The position numbers and the translations under genes are program-made. Shown here piece after piece: positions 38,691-51,200 of a stretch of 64,000 nt of DNA. The notes below the pieces were generated by a model. The model was not told the DNA's origin and did no database searches. It saw only the letters and a list, made by a program, of their open reading frames with translations. The stretch spans positions 5,816,913-5,880,912 of the forward strand of contig NC_051131.1 of assembly GCF_014839805.1 (NCBI RefSeq), in the 5' to 3' direction. Numbering within the stretch: position 1 is the stretch's first letter; each line of letters begins with the position of its first letter. This stretch comes from Manduca sexta (Eukaryota; Arthropoda; Insecta; Lepidoptera; Sphingidae).

Positions 38691-38877
38691 TCTGGAATGA
38701 ACTTCCTTTCACGGTATTTCGTATTATCGCTTGTTCTTCATCAAACGAGATTAAAAAAAAATCACAGGCAGCGGCTTGGCTATGACACTGCCATTGCGTC
38801 CTAGTCCTTCTGCGACAGTAATCACTTACCACCTAGTGGGCCGTTAGGACGTCTGACTTCGAAGGCAATAAAAAATG
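38691..38877 (+). mobile_element. 3' tail of a non-LTR retrotransposon (LINE), decayed
   Basis: The plus strand reads WNELPFTVF in one frame, the conserved C-terminal motif of a widespread lepidopteran LINE. It is followed by CAGGCAGCGGCTTGGCTATG, TTACCACCTAGTGGGCCGT, TCTGACTTCGAAGGC and AATAAAAAATGG, the usual 3' UTR and A-rich end. Frames are broken upstream; part of 38.2-38.7 kb may belong to the same insertion. Confidence 0.65.
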
Positions 38878-40975
38878 GAATAAATTTCAATTTCGAGCAA
38901 TTTTCGTGATTTTCTAATGTAATTAAAGAACTCGCACAATTCAAACTGCTGAGCACTAATACTCTGTGGACTGTGACCAACTGAGAGAACTACTCGAGGT
39001 TCTCTATGAAATTACCGCCAATAAATCTAAGACTAGAGTAAAGAGGTCACGTTCTTTGTTATATACTACATAAATAGAATATGTTGCTATTTTTTTTATA
39101 ACGAACGAGTATATTTTGGCTTACTATTAAAATGAAAATTGAAAATATTTTTAATGTTGCACTTTTGATCCTGAGAACATTTAGGTTTGTGTTCGTATGA
39201 TGGTAATAGGGTAGTTAGATACCAATCTAAACAATGGAATCATTTTAACGTTTTAATAGCTTTATGAGATGAGCGTAAAATGACATGAAAGAAGTCTGGT
39301 AATATAAATAAACAACTTTTAATTTTTAAGTAATTAATATTGCTTAATTGAATTGAAATAAATAAAAATACATAATACACATTCTATTATGTATAAGGCG
39401 CAATGCAAATACCTACAAAAAATTAAACTGATACATATTTTGTTTCTATGAGATAATAATTTGTATTTAAGCTGAACTTATTCACATTAAAGCTAGGAAA
39501 AATATTTGTGCACTATACTCGTGGTGACCGCAATACCGATGAGTTGACGTACATTACTGAGTGATGCATGGACAGCGTTAATGTGAATATCACAGCAAAA
39601 ACTCATGTGCTCTACCACATTTTAATCATTTATTATAATGCAACTGCTCCATACATAGAATTGTAATATTAATGATGTTTAACTCCTCGATGAGTATATT
39701 TAAACATTTGACAACTTGATATTGTTCCACTACTCCTCTACGAAGGTTTTTACTAAATATCAGATCTATTTTTTTCGATTTTAATTTGATTTATTCCATT
39801 CAATAAAAAATAAACAAGATAAAGTTTAACATCAAAAACATAACTAAACTAAATCGAAGATTCATAAATAAATAATACAATGTTGATCACAAGCATATAC
39901 ATAAAAATAGTTTGGCACTATGTGTACATATGTCAACGAGGAAAATCTATAAATCCAAATACTGAGAATAAAAACAGCGAACAAATGGATTCGTTCAAAA
40001 AATAATGTCATCTCTTCACAGCTTGGTACACTTAGGTATAAGATGTATTAAGAGGAATAGCACTTGACAAGTGATTAACAATATTTACAATGATAACAAT
40101 CTCCTAGATCTCGCTAGAGCCCGCGCCCTCAATATTATACACGTGTACGTGGATTACTCTGATCCACGCTAATACTTACAATGCTGAATGCGCTCCGTCA
40201 ACCGATACATATCTATATTCTGAAGTAGCCAAACGTCGCTAAAACATTATAGACATAAACAAACAACCCCTAACGCGTCGCTATCATTTCTAAGAATAAA
40301 ATAAAACGAGAAATGTTGTACGGGAAATATAAGAAATCCCTTATTTAATTAAACCTTACCACTACGAAGCGTCATAACAAAAAATTGCAATCCCCGATAA
40401 GTGCTTTTAAATTTATTAGATTCGAGTCGCCGAACTATAGATATGAAACAAGCAGCAATACAGTGTTAAACAAATAATTCTTACAAACAAATGTTCCACG
40501 ACCAGCAAAATTCGATAAAAATAAGTTCGCATCTCACTTAAGTACTTAGCGAAACAAAGCCGTGTCCATCTACAATATACAGTTCAAAATAAAGTGCCTT
40601 AGATCGGTAATATTGATTATGTAGTTTACCAAAACAAAACAGTCATCATATGAAATTGACACATAATATGTTACACTAAAAGATATAAAATAATTGATAT
40701 ATTTTTATAAATACAGTGAATATTTTACAACAAATATTCGCTAGTGGTGTTTAGGTAATGGTTGTACTTTCGAGTCTCACAGCTGTTTACTTACATCTAC
40801 AGGATCTTACTCATCATTTGCACACATCATTGTTCATGAACAACACGAAGAGAAGTAAATTATACTGACGAATGGCACTCTTGCTTTAAACTATAGAAAA
40901 GATTATCAAACGTTTTGAAGGTTGTGACTAGAACGAAGAGAGAAAATATAAATTACCAAAAAATTAACTATCGTA

Positions 40976-41816
40976 TTTATTCGAGTTTGTTTTAGAAGAA
41001 ATAATTTTATCATAAAAATAGACCCGCCCTTCAAAACAAGAAATGTGATACTGGTGAAAGCAATACTATGAAGCACAATCGATCAGCCTATGGTAACATT
41101 TAATCTATAGACAAATTGAAATGCATTATACTTATATTAGCACACACCACTTTGAATTCCACTATCTCAATCAACGACATGGTGAGATGAACAAGATTCG
41201 ACAGTACAGGGGACCAGCCCTTACTCTAAAACACTGACTTATCAGATATTGGTCGCTCGAATTCGATTTTCTACGCCATTATCACAAAACCCGAAATAAC
41301 TCTAAATCAGAGCACCTTATAATTGTGGAGATCATCGCACACTCCCACGCGTAGCACGCCATCACATGGCACGTTCAGCTGTACATGAATATCATACAGT
41401 GTTATATTATAATAGGTACATATCGATACAATTTACAAAGTACACATCATCAAAAATCAAGGCCCGTCAGCTGCTTCACGACGCCTCGACTCACTGGCGA
41501 ACGGTGCGCGGGAAATACAACACGTGACGCACATCGTATTGTCCACCACGATGAAACATCAAAACTCACTTGAAGGAAAACAATTCGGGATCATTTCACA
41601 TAACATAATTGAGTATTCGTCATAACATTTATAGAGAGCCAAGTGAATCGTTATTAACACGCAATTACAACTAATTTCTTTGGGAGCTCTGTCATGAAAA
41701 TCGTTTGAGATTATTTCACAATTGACTATAAGGAAGTACAAGAGTTGTCCGTCTGCTAATATTCATTAGTCACACAAGAATAAAGCGTTCCATATCAGTG
41801 ACAGGTCGTTCGAACA
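40976..41816 (-). other. rut: rut 3' UTR with candidate polyadenylation signal
   Basis: The first AATAAA on the minus strand after the rut stop codon is at 40981-40976. A T/GT-rich stretch lies just beyond, giving a 3' UTR of about 0.85 kb. Further TTTATT sites occur at lower coordinates, and neuronal transcripts often use distal sites, so the true end may be further left. Confidence 0.4.
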
Positions 41817-42239
41817 CTAGACGTCACTCTCGCCGTCAGTGACGTGCGCGGGCTGTCCGAAGTTCCTCGTAATGGATTCACTGACGGTGCGAATGTTCGC
41901 CAAGTATCTGTGCGCCGGCTCGTCGGAGTCGTAGATGGCGCTCAGAGATTCCAGAGACACCAATGCTTCGGAGTCCAGCAAGCGCGAGGAAGCGCGAGAC
42001 GACACGTCGTCGTCGCGGTCGAAGTAACACGAGTTGACGTCACTGAGTGCCGCTTCGGCATCGGTGAGTCCCGCCTCGTTGAGCATGGAGACGTTCTCGA
42101 GCGCGGGGTCGTCGGTGGTGTAGCCGGTGCTCTCGGGCTGGCCGCCCTCGCCGTCGCCCTCGCCCTCCGAACACGACGAGCTCCATTCGGATTGACTTTC
42201 CCCGTAGAGGCCCATTTCTCTGTGATTCGAAGTGGTCAC
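41817..42239 (-). CDS. rut: rut terminal exon with stop codon
   Basis: Acceptor CACCTAG before 42239; 140 codons, then TAG at 41819-41817. An acidic, Ser/Glu/Asp-rich C-terminus: [55 protein letters not shown], ending GESDV. The final ESDV could act as a class I PDZ ligand (S/T-x-V: here S-D-V), which would fit a membrane-anchored signalling enzyme; that is inference. Confidence 0.85.
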   Translation of the reverse strand: MTTSNHREMGLYGESQSEWSSSCSEGEGDGEGGQPESTGYTTDDPALENVSMLNEAGLTDAEAALSDVNSCYFDRDDDVSSRASSRLLDSEALVSLESLSAIYDSDEPAHRYLANIRTVSESITRNFGQPAHVTDGESDV

Positions 42240-45200
42240 CTAGGTGCAGAATTACACAATGTAGATGGCCTGAATACGTTAGGAACATATTGTAACTAAA
42301 ATTCCAGTTACGTTACCCGGTTGTGTAGTCGCTCCGGAATGTCCTTCTCCTGCTTTTCTTTAGTTACCGCTACTTCTGTTTTTCTTTCGTTTGAAGGGCT
42401 GAAATTTAAATATAACTTTACTTATGCATCACTATTTGTTTTAGCTTTGTTTCTTAGATTTCCCAGTTGACTTACATAGGATTTTGGTCCCGTGCATGGG
42501 TGGGTGAGGGCAGCTCGACTACGACGTCCGTGGGCAGAACGCCTGGGAAGTCGGTGGAGGGGCGCAGGGGGGAGACGGCAGGGAGGGGCGCATCCTGCCG
42601 CGCCAGCTGCGTGATGGCCGCCAGCCCCACCGCGTGCAATGGGCTGCTGTTGTTATTGCAGTTGCGTACAGGCTCCAGACATGGGTTTTGACTCCTAACA
42701 CAAATTATCGCTTATTAGAACATATAAACATCAACGTTATGGGCAAAATCATATCATAACATTCAACATTTCTGTTAAATATATTGATCTGTTTCTTACC
42801 TTAACTCAAGTTTCAATTCCTTACGTTCCATTTTAGGTGGATTACTTTTCATGATATTTTTATCATCCAGCAGCCTTTGTATCTCTCTCTCAAACGGCGG
42901 AACGCACGCCACGTCTGTTGGACTCCTCTTGGTAAAAACATCTCTGGAGTCATGATTAGTATGCTTTAAGTTATTCGGCCGACTTCCTGAACTAGAAAAT
43001 GAATTTGTCCGTTGCGCAATTCGACTGACGTCTTTTTTATCTGTCTGACAGCATCCATCTCTTTTTGCCGAAGCCTGTAACATATTTATTATACTCCTCT
43101 GGAGTTTATCCTCCTCTTTTTGAAAAGCGACATCGAAAAATTTGTCTTCCAGCGACGGCTTCTTATTAATTTTATGTTTAGAATATATTTCGTTAATATG
43201 ATTCGTGACCGGTTTGTTTGCTCGCACCGGAGGATAGTCATAAGCTGGGCTCGGACTCGTGCGGTTGGGTCGAACTGCCGGCAGCCATTGGCTGGCTCGA
43301 GGCGGAGAAGGAGAAGCATCTGTCGTACGCGAATAGCTTTCATCTGAGGAACTAAGGCTGGGTGACCTTGTAAGAGAACTCAGTTCATCAGCTGAGGAGT
43401 GCACGCGTGGACTACGGGCCAGGGGCAAGCTTTCACTCGACCGTGGTCGTGGCAATCTAGTTGGCGGCCTTCTCTTGTGAGCAGCGGGAGGGCGCGGCTC
43501 CTGCGGTCGAGGCCAAGGTGGAACTAATGCCCTTGGCGGAGGCCATCTTGGATTTCCAGGCACACCATGCGGGGGAGGTGGTGGAGGTACTTCCTCCATG
43601 TCTTTGTTTCTCCTGCCTTTACTACCTTTGTGGTTGTTTCCATTGTTTTGATTTCCGTTTGAGGGTAGCAGTGGCTCATTTTCCCCGGCAACCGAAGCTT
43701 CTCTTAATGGAGGGAGTCTTGACGGTGGCGCCGCCGCTCTACGCGCAGAGTTCTGAAGCATCGCGAGGGGTGTAGCGACTCCGCCGTAGGCAGTAGGAGG
43801 ATTCGGCGTCTGCGTATTCGGGGGATTCTGTACATTACCATTAGCTGGAGCTCTATCAGTCAGGAAATACGTTGTCATCTCGCCTTTACCCTTTACTTTG
43901 ACTTTTCCTCGACACACGAATTGATAAGGCATGTCCTTTAGTACCTGATATACCTCCTCAGTTACTTGCGTGTGGTTAGGCAAGCCTGTCGAGTCCATGC
44001 GAGATGCAACGTTAACCGTATTACCCCAAATATCATACTGCGGTTTCCTCGCTCCGATAACGCCAGCCACCACGGGGCCGACATTTATACCTGAAATGTA
44101 ATCCTAACATAAAATCGGCACAAATTTCAATTGCAGTAATTGAAATGCATACGTAAGTTAAATACCGATAACCATAAATTGAATTTCGAAGTGCAACTAA
44201 ATGACTCACCCACTCTCAGCATGAAGTTATTATACGAATTATCGTTGATATCTTTGAGCTTATCCCTCATTGCGAACACGAACTCGACGAGTGTGGCCAT
44301 GTGTTTACGAGTGCTCGGTTCGTCCGACATTTTCTTGTCGGGTATGAGACCTACTGCCGCCATGTATGTTGACCCTACAGTCTTGATTTTGTCTATCGCA
44401 CTAAAACGATCTTCACCGAGTAGCTAAAATAAAATTATTACCGTTAAAAAATAAATAACCGGAATGAAAGAATTAAGTCGAAAGCCTATCTCGTTTCACT
44501 CTAGACAGCATTAATTCCAAGCATGGGTATTAAAGCCAGGAAATTAACTAGGCAAATAATTATAAATATTAAATTTCACATAGTGACAAGTGCAGTTCGT
44601 ATTTTATTAAGTAAAATTAGATGTGACGTTATTCTCTTTATGGGAAAGGATAGAGCCTAAATTCTTTAAAAATAGGTATAGGTACAGGTACTTGAATACA
44701 TACCTACAATATAGTACAATCATTTACAAATTAATAAAAATGTACAACTCACCTCATCAAAATCAGCAATGATCTCATTCAAGAGCCGCAGACACTCCAT
44801 GCCCTGGTTGTTGCCGTCGAGCTCCATGTAGAACTCGTGGTAGTTGGTGATGGAGGCGAACACCACGCCCACGCGCTGGTACGACTGATGGTACAGGTCC
44901 TGCCAACCGCGCCTCTGACGTCAGCCAGTGCCAGCGTGCCAACAAGCCATGCCACACAAGTCACAATAGGGCCAATGACAGAAACCTACCCACTTACCTC
45001 GCAACAATAGCGATTGGTACGATAAAATAATTTATACTAATGTTACAGTATTAGTAACAAAAAAACATATAATATTAAAAAAAAAAAAATCTCCTCAAAC
45101 ACGGATTTGTCTAATTGAATAATATCTGTAAATTCCGTCCATTTGTCGATATTTATTAAAAGTTAACAATAAACACGGACTGGCATAATTTTATATCATA

Positions 45201-48200
45201 AGAAAGAAAATATTTATTTTTCGCTTTAATAAGTATTTTGCAAACTTTGCCACATCTGTCACTCGACCCTATAGCGGTGCATCACAATGACAAAAGCGAA
45301 AATGTTGTGTGATGATTGGTGAATGAATGATAATTGAATGAAATGAACAGTGTACGAGAGTAATATGTATGGGCCGTGCATGAACGCAACGTCAGCTAAG
45401 CATTGCATTTCATCAAATTAAATATGAAGCACATTTATGAAAGCAATTTTATAATATTATGAATCCATAAATTTGTAAATACGTAAGCGGCTCCAAAGCT
45501 CCCAATATAATTACCATATTTGTTCTGAACTGGTTGTCGAGGAAATGCGTCGCGACATGTGCCGGTAAGAGATTGAACAGTATTCGGCGGTTTGATGCCT
45601 GGAAAAATATTTTCTATTTTATTATTGTCATTTTATACTCATTGTCCTTATAAACTATTTCAATATAAATAAATAAAATATGTACTCTTCACGAATCATT
45701 TCAAGATAAAATATATGGACATAAGCGTTTATACGGCTACAATATTTTTAACAAGACTTGATATCTTCATCAAATCAGTACGATGCAATCACAAAATTAA
45801 TCATTGAACTTACTTAGGCTTAATTTAAGGTTACATACCTATTTATGTAGGAAGTTGCAGCACACGAACAAGTTGTTCAGTGGCATCATTGAATTTAGAG
45901 TCTGACCAGGATAATAAAAAACCTACATTGCGTGCATAATTTTTTCCTTTTTCGTTTAATTTAACGTTATCAGTAGAATAAATCAGTACCATATTTGACA
46001 ACATGGCGAGGTTTTTATTATCCTAGTCAGGCCATACCATCAAACCTGGGTAAATAAAAGTTCCAAGGACCGTTATAGAGGTGTGCCTTTCCTTACTTAT
46101 AATATAACGATGTAAAAGCAAAACAATACCTGTAAAGCATCCATGTCCCTCTTCTCGTCCCTGGCCTGCACTTGCCACAGGAAGTCCAGCCGGGCCGTCC
46201 ACTCGGTCTGCCGCGCGTGCAGCAACACCGCCGCCGCAAGCGCCAGCGTCCACGCGCACGCTATGTACGCAGACCCCACCGCGCCGGGGCTGGGGAGTCG
46301 TCAATGTACATTCAACCACAAAAGTAGCTCATCAAATAAAAAAAAAATTATCGACTATACACGTTCTGTTTAATTAAAACACTTTTATTTCTTTAAAATA
46401 AATCAGTTTTATTTTATGTTCATGGAGAAAAATAGTTTTGGTAAGAACTCAAAAGTTTGGCGATTGAAGTGTTGAATACGTTTAGCTACTTTTGTGGCTG
46501 CTGTTCACTAAAATTGTACTGACAAACAGATGATGATTGTGAATACCGGAATAAGTTAGCTATTACAAACATAAATTGTGTATAAAATACCTAAATGCTC
46601 TGGAAAACCAACAAAATACTTCTGTAAGTTAGTATCTACAGACACCGCTAATTTACTAATTCGAAATAACAGGGGTATACAACTAATTCAAACAATTTGT
46701 CGTTGACAGACATTGCTTCTGGGAAGAATTATATATTCTTATATTAGTAATTACCTTAAATAAAAATAAATAACTCACTCGGTCATGAGATCGTAGCAAT
46801 CGAACAGTGCTTTATGGTAGGCCAATATGACCGCCATGTATCCAGCCGTCATGGTCGATAGCAGCACTCCTTTGACCAATATCGGCAGTCTCAGGAACAC
46901 AGCCACCGCCAGCATACTGAGACAGCAGCCGAGGGTTATGTACAAAGGGACCGGGCATGCGCGGTGCTCGTCGTCACAACTCCATAATGACGCTAGCGTC
47001 TCGCTGCTACTACTGGCTTTGATATCGTCCATCGTTACGTTTTCTGTCAGGTTTCCACATATACGAATTTTGTCGCAGGTGATCTGTGGAAACATCTTAC
47101 ATTTTGATTTTTTCGATAACTAATCCTGAATAAATTTTTAACTTAATTTAAGAAGATAAAATTTTATTAAAACAAAACTTTATCGATTTAACCTGTATAC
47201 TATCAAAAATTTAATCCACAAGACTTACCACATTAACTTGTCCAACAGCATATCCCAAGACAATAGTGAAGGTGGTTATCGCGTTCCTCAATGCGAACGG
47301 TCGGGACACGTCGCAGGGTATGAGCCTGAGTCTGGCGGCCAGCGTGAGCGCGAGCACGGCGGCGGACCAGGCGAAGGCCGTGACGAACAGGATGAGCAGG
47401 ATGAGCGTGCGCGGCAGCGTCGCCGCCTGCAGCGCGCCCGCCGCCAGCAGCGCGCCCAGCGCCGCGCCCAGCGACCCCGCCCAGCCGCCGTCCGTCGACG
47501 CGCGGTACTGCACACCGATACTCACTCGTACTCACCGTGCCATTACCGAGGCTGCAGCCGAGATCCCTATCTACAATCGTTGACGCCAACAAAACAAATA
47601 TTGTATGGCAATGTCATATCGGAACGATAAATCTGTCGCTAGGATTTCTCATTCCGATAGGTGACGTTCGCGTTAACGATTGTATAAAGGCGTCTTGGCT
47701 ACGGCCCCTGATATTTAAACACAGCTTATGTTAACATTTAAGACGTCATTGTCAAGACTCCTGTAAAATGAAATATAAGAAACCAAGTTCTATTATAACC
47801 TTAAACATTACATGAGAGCAAGAGAACATACCTGAGATTCTTTATCAGCGTCTTTAAAGCACAAAGTGAGTAGATGCACGTGCGTGGCCTTCTCGCGGTG
47901 CACGGAGCGCGCGTCGATGGCCTGCGCGAGGTACTTGTTCACGCGGTTCGTGGGCTGGTGGTACACAGACGAGTGACGCTTTTTCAGAGGCCGCTTGAAC
48001 TTCTCCGTCACTTTGTTCTGTAAACCATGACGTCACAGTCAGCATCACGCATAACCCGGTCACCTAACAGCTACTTTCTACACATGAATCTATAACGGAA
48101 CTATACACATTAACTTGGGTAACAGAGGGATGAAATAGGACATACAACGATGCTGTGATCTCAGGGTACTCGAAACACCAATGTCAGGGTACACGAGGTC

Positions 48201-51200
48201 GATATCATGCCGACTTCATGCTTGACGAGGGGCAATCTGTTCGGACTAACCTTAGAATATAAAAGTTCCGGACTCCGAAGCAGCATCACATTATTAGAAT
48301 AATGACAAAATAATGTACAAAATATAAAAATTAATCAGAATAGAAATAGCTATTAACTCAACAAAAGTTTGATATGAGATTACTTTGATGAACAGTCATA
48401 TTATCAATATTTAGCAAATTATTTTACTATTTGAATGGACTTCTAAGTTTATATCAATTAATGATTTTCTCTCCCTTTTAACATAGTTAAAAAAAACAAT
48501 TATCACAAGTTCATAACAAGCTTCAACTAATACTACTAAAATTATTCAACTTTCTAATCACGCCATGCAAGTGAATTAAAACCAAGGGTCATGCCATGCT
48601 AAAGTGCTCGAGGTTGCTAGTTGGGATAGCGAGTGAAACACAGTTCGGTGCGTTCGGCTTTATTAATCAAACAAAGTCATAAAACAATTTCAAATATAAA
48701 CATTATATATTATCGGAGGAAGCTAATCGTTTAGAATCGGTGGTAGTGGGTGGTTTCGAGTGCTCACGTATTTGCTTTGTCCCCGGTTACGGCCTACCAA
48801 CCAAGTACCAACAACAGAAAGTGCGATGCCGGTCGCAAATAGGTGTCCACAGATATCGTTCGAGGCAAGCGACCTACAATAACGTTTGAGGGAACATATG
48901 AACGTGTCGCCCAGTGAATGGTGGAAAACAATAATACACATAACAACATTCGGTCTGCGCTTACTGTTTCAGCGGCTATTTGCTGTGGAACTAATGTCCA
49001 AGGTCGGAATATCTGAAAAACAACGAGCAGACGGCCATGTTAGTTGCTGGTGTATTTGAGTCTCCCACACACTGTAACTAGGTGGACGAGTCTAACTTAA
49101 TACAACAGGCCACGGTCCACGGAATCACGACAGGATGATCGTCATTGTCAATGGTTCTCATATGAAGTAACAATGAGAGAAGGCTTGAACAAACCAGCAA
49201 CTAAATTAATGAGCCCTAGTATATTGGTGCCGGTGTACGAAAACGAGTACGTGCAGGTATCGCGGAGGGGGGATACATTACACGTAATATAATCTAACGC
49301 ACATTTAAAATTCGAATTGTGTAAAAATTTTGTACGCTACAAACGCACTTTATTTGTATATTTGTTGGATTTTCTCGCCAAATCATTCCACTAGTACCGG
49401 TGGGAAAGCTTCAGTGCATTTTAAATTTTAAGAAAAAGCAGCAGAGATTTAGTTCGTAGACCATCACTCAAAATCAAACTAACTACCAGGAAACCGTTAA
49501 GCGAGGTTATCATTCGACACACAAATGTTACGAAACGCGTCGTAAAACTTGCAATGCATTTCATGTACCAAACTTTTGAAGCGTGAAATCATAAAACCGC
49601 AGGAGGAACAGCAATGTGGTTCATACGCCTAAAGCTAATCCTAGATTAAACATATCTAGTTCGCCCCAGGAGTGCAGACTGCGGTGTGGGGGCGTGCGCA
49701 TACCGGCGCACGCGCACCGCGTGCGACGCACGACGCACGCCCCGCGTACTATACAAGCGCACTACGCCAATTTATCTGCCCGGATGCCGTCAGTGGTGCA
49801 AAAGTAAAAAGTGAAATCAACTCTACAAGTGATCGCAGGCAGTAGTCACAGTCGTTCGTATATACATGAGGGAGCGCAGATGAATCAGGTAGTGCGCCTC
49901 TCGTGTTGTGGGTGAGGGCCGACTCGACCGTGGTGTGTGTGCGGAGGGCGTGGTGCTGCATGACCGCGTCGAATGTGTGTTGGTGAGGGGCGGTGGCGGG
50001 CGGTGCGGGGGCGACGGTGGCGGCGGTGGCGGCGGGGGCGGCGGGGGCGCTCACGTCGTCGGCGCGCAGCGAGGCCAGCCGCAGCGCGTCCGCCGAGCCC
50101 GGCTCCGCGTGCAGCGCGCGCCGCAGGTCCAGCACCTGGCACACACGCGATACAGTCACACGTACCTGCCGCCTCACCGGCGCCACGCGCCCCGCGCGCA
50201 TACTCGCCGACGCGCCTCGAGCTGCTGAGCGAACCGAGTTAATACAACCAGACAGTCGCGTGTGACTCAGGTGCACACTCGACGCCCCGTCTTTGCCAAT
50301 TATTCAATTAAATAATATTATATTTAATAGCACAAAAAATAATTTTGGTGGTTAATAATTTTGGGAGATAAGTGCACGTGCGATTGTCTGTTTATTGTTA
50401 AGTAAAATGAAACAATTTGACTCATCAGCAATGAAATAAATTTATTAATAATAAAGTAATGAATAACACCGACACGACATCACGACGACGACTCTCTTCT
50501 ATTGTATGTACATTACAAATACACAATTTAATGAAATAAATATAGTTCACATATAAATATGGAACATAAAATACGAAGAGAACTTACCTTCAGAATCATC
50601 GCCGATAAGTGGCACATCACTCGAACCGAAACATTTGAAGAGATTTACAAAGCCGTGGACTGAAACTTGTACTGTTAAGCCATGTCCATCAAAGTGCAAC
50701 ATTTTCATAAAAGTGCAGACAGTTAAAGAATTCTTTAATTACAGACAATGCATAATAAAACTATAAAAGTGACGCGAAATTATCTTTTTTTTGTTTCTCC
50801 TTTTTACGTGCGTGAAATAACCAATACTGCTCAAACTTTATTCAAGCTACTGTAAAACTACGGTATACTCGTATGTCCGCGGAAATATGAACATGGTAAA
50901 CAAAGGTACCTTCCTAGCCGCGTTCGCCTTTAGTTCTTGAGGAGACGCGGCCATGTTGGAGAAGGGGACGTCCACATTGAACTTGATGGAGTGCAACAGC
51001 TGGACCACCACGTTGGACACATTTTTGAAGGAAAGCTTACGACGCGATCCTGAACCGAGCCCGACGCCCGCCGACAGGCACATCTGCAAATAAAAAGTAT
51101 ATTTAAAAGCAAAAACGTAAAGTGAATTACATTTTTACAGCCGACACGAACAAATAAGCAGTTTGTTTCACAAGGCAGTAAGACGTTAGCCGCATCTGCG

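Larger units (their letters stand above)
35966..40950. other. intergenic region between rut 3' end and baz 5' end
   Basis: About 5 kb of mostly AT-rich sequence between two genes on the same strand (rut transcribed towards baz). It contains the 156-codon ORF at 36.3-36.8 kb and a LINE tail at 38.7 kb. I see nothing definite in the remainder. Confidence 0.6.

Noticed and set aside
41844..42299. 151-codon plus ORF
   Set aside because: Antisense shadow of the rut terminal exon, which is in frame with its neighbours and ends the protein sensibly.
43461..43775. 104-codon plus ORF opposite the rut tail
   Set aside because: Shadow of the proline-rich coding strand.
47238..47630. 130-codon plus ORF and other overlapping frames opposite the rut membrane exon
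   Set aside because: Arg/Gln-rich shadows of very GC-rich coding sequence; the minus frame alone encodes membrane helices that fit the cyclase.
49749..50276. 175-codon minus ORF spanning the rut Ala/Pro-rich exon
   Set aside because: The part before the acceptor at 50136 and the part after about 49866 read through intron. Only the middle is taken as an exon.
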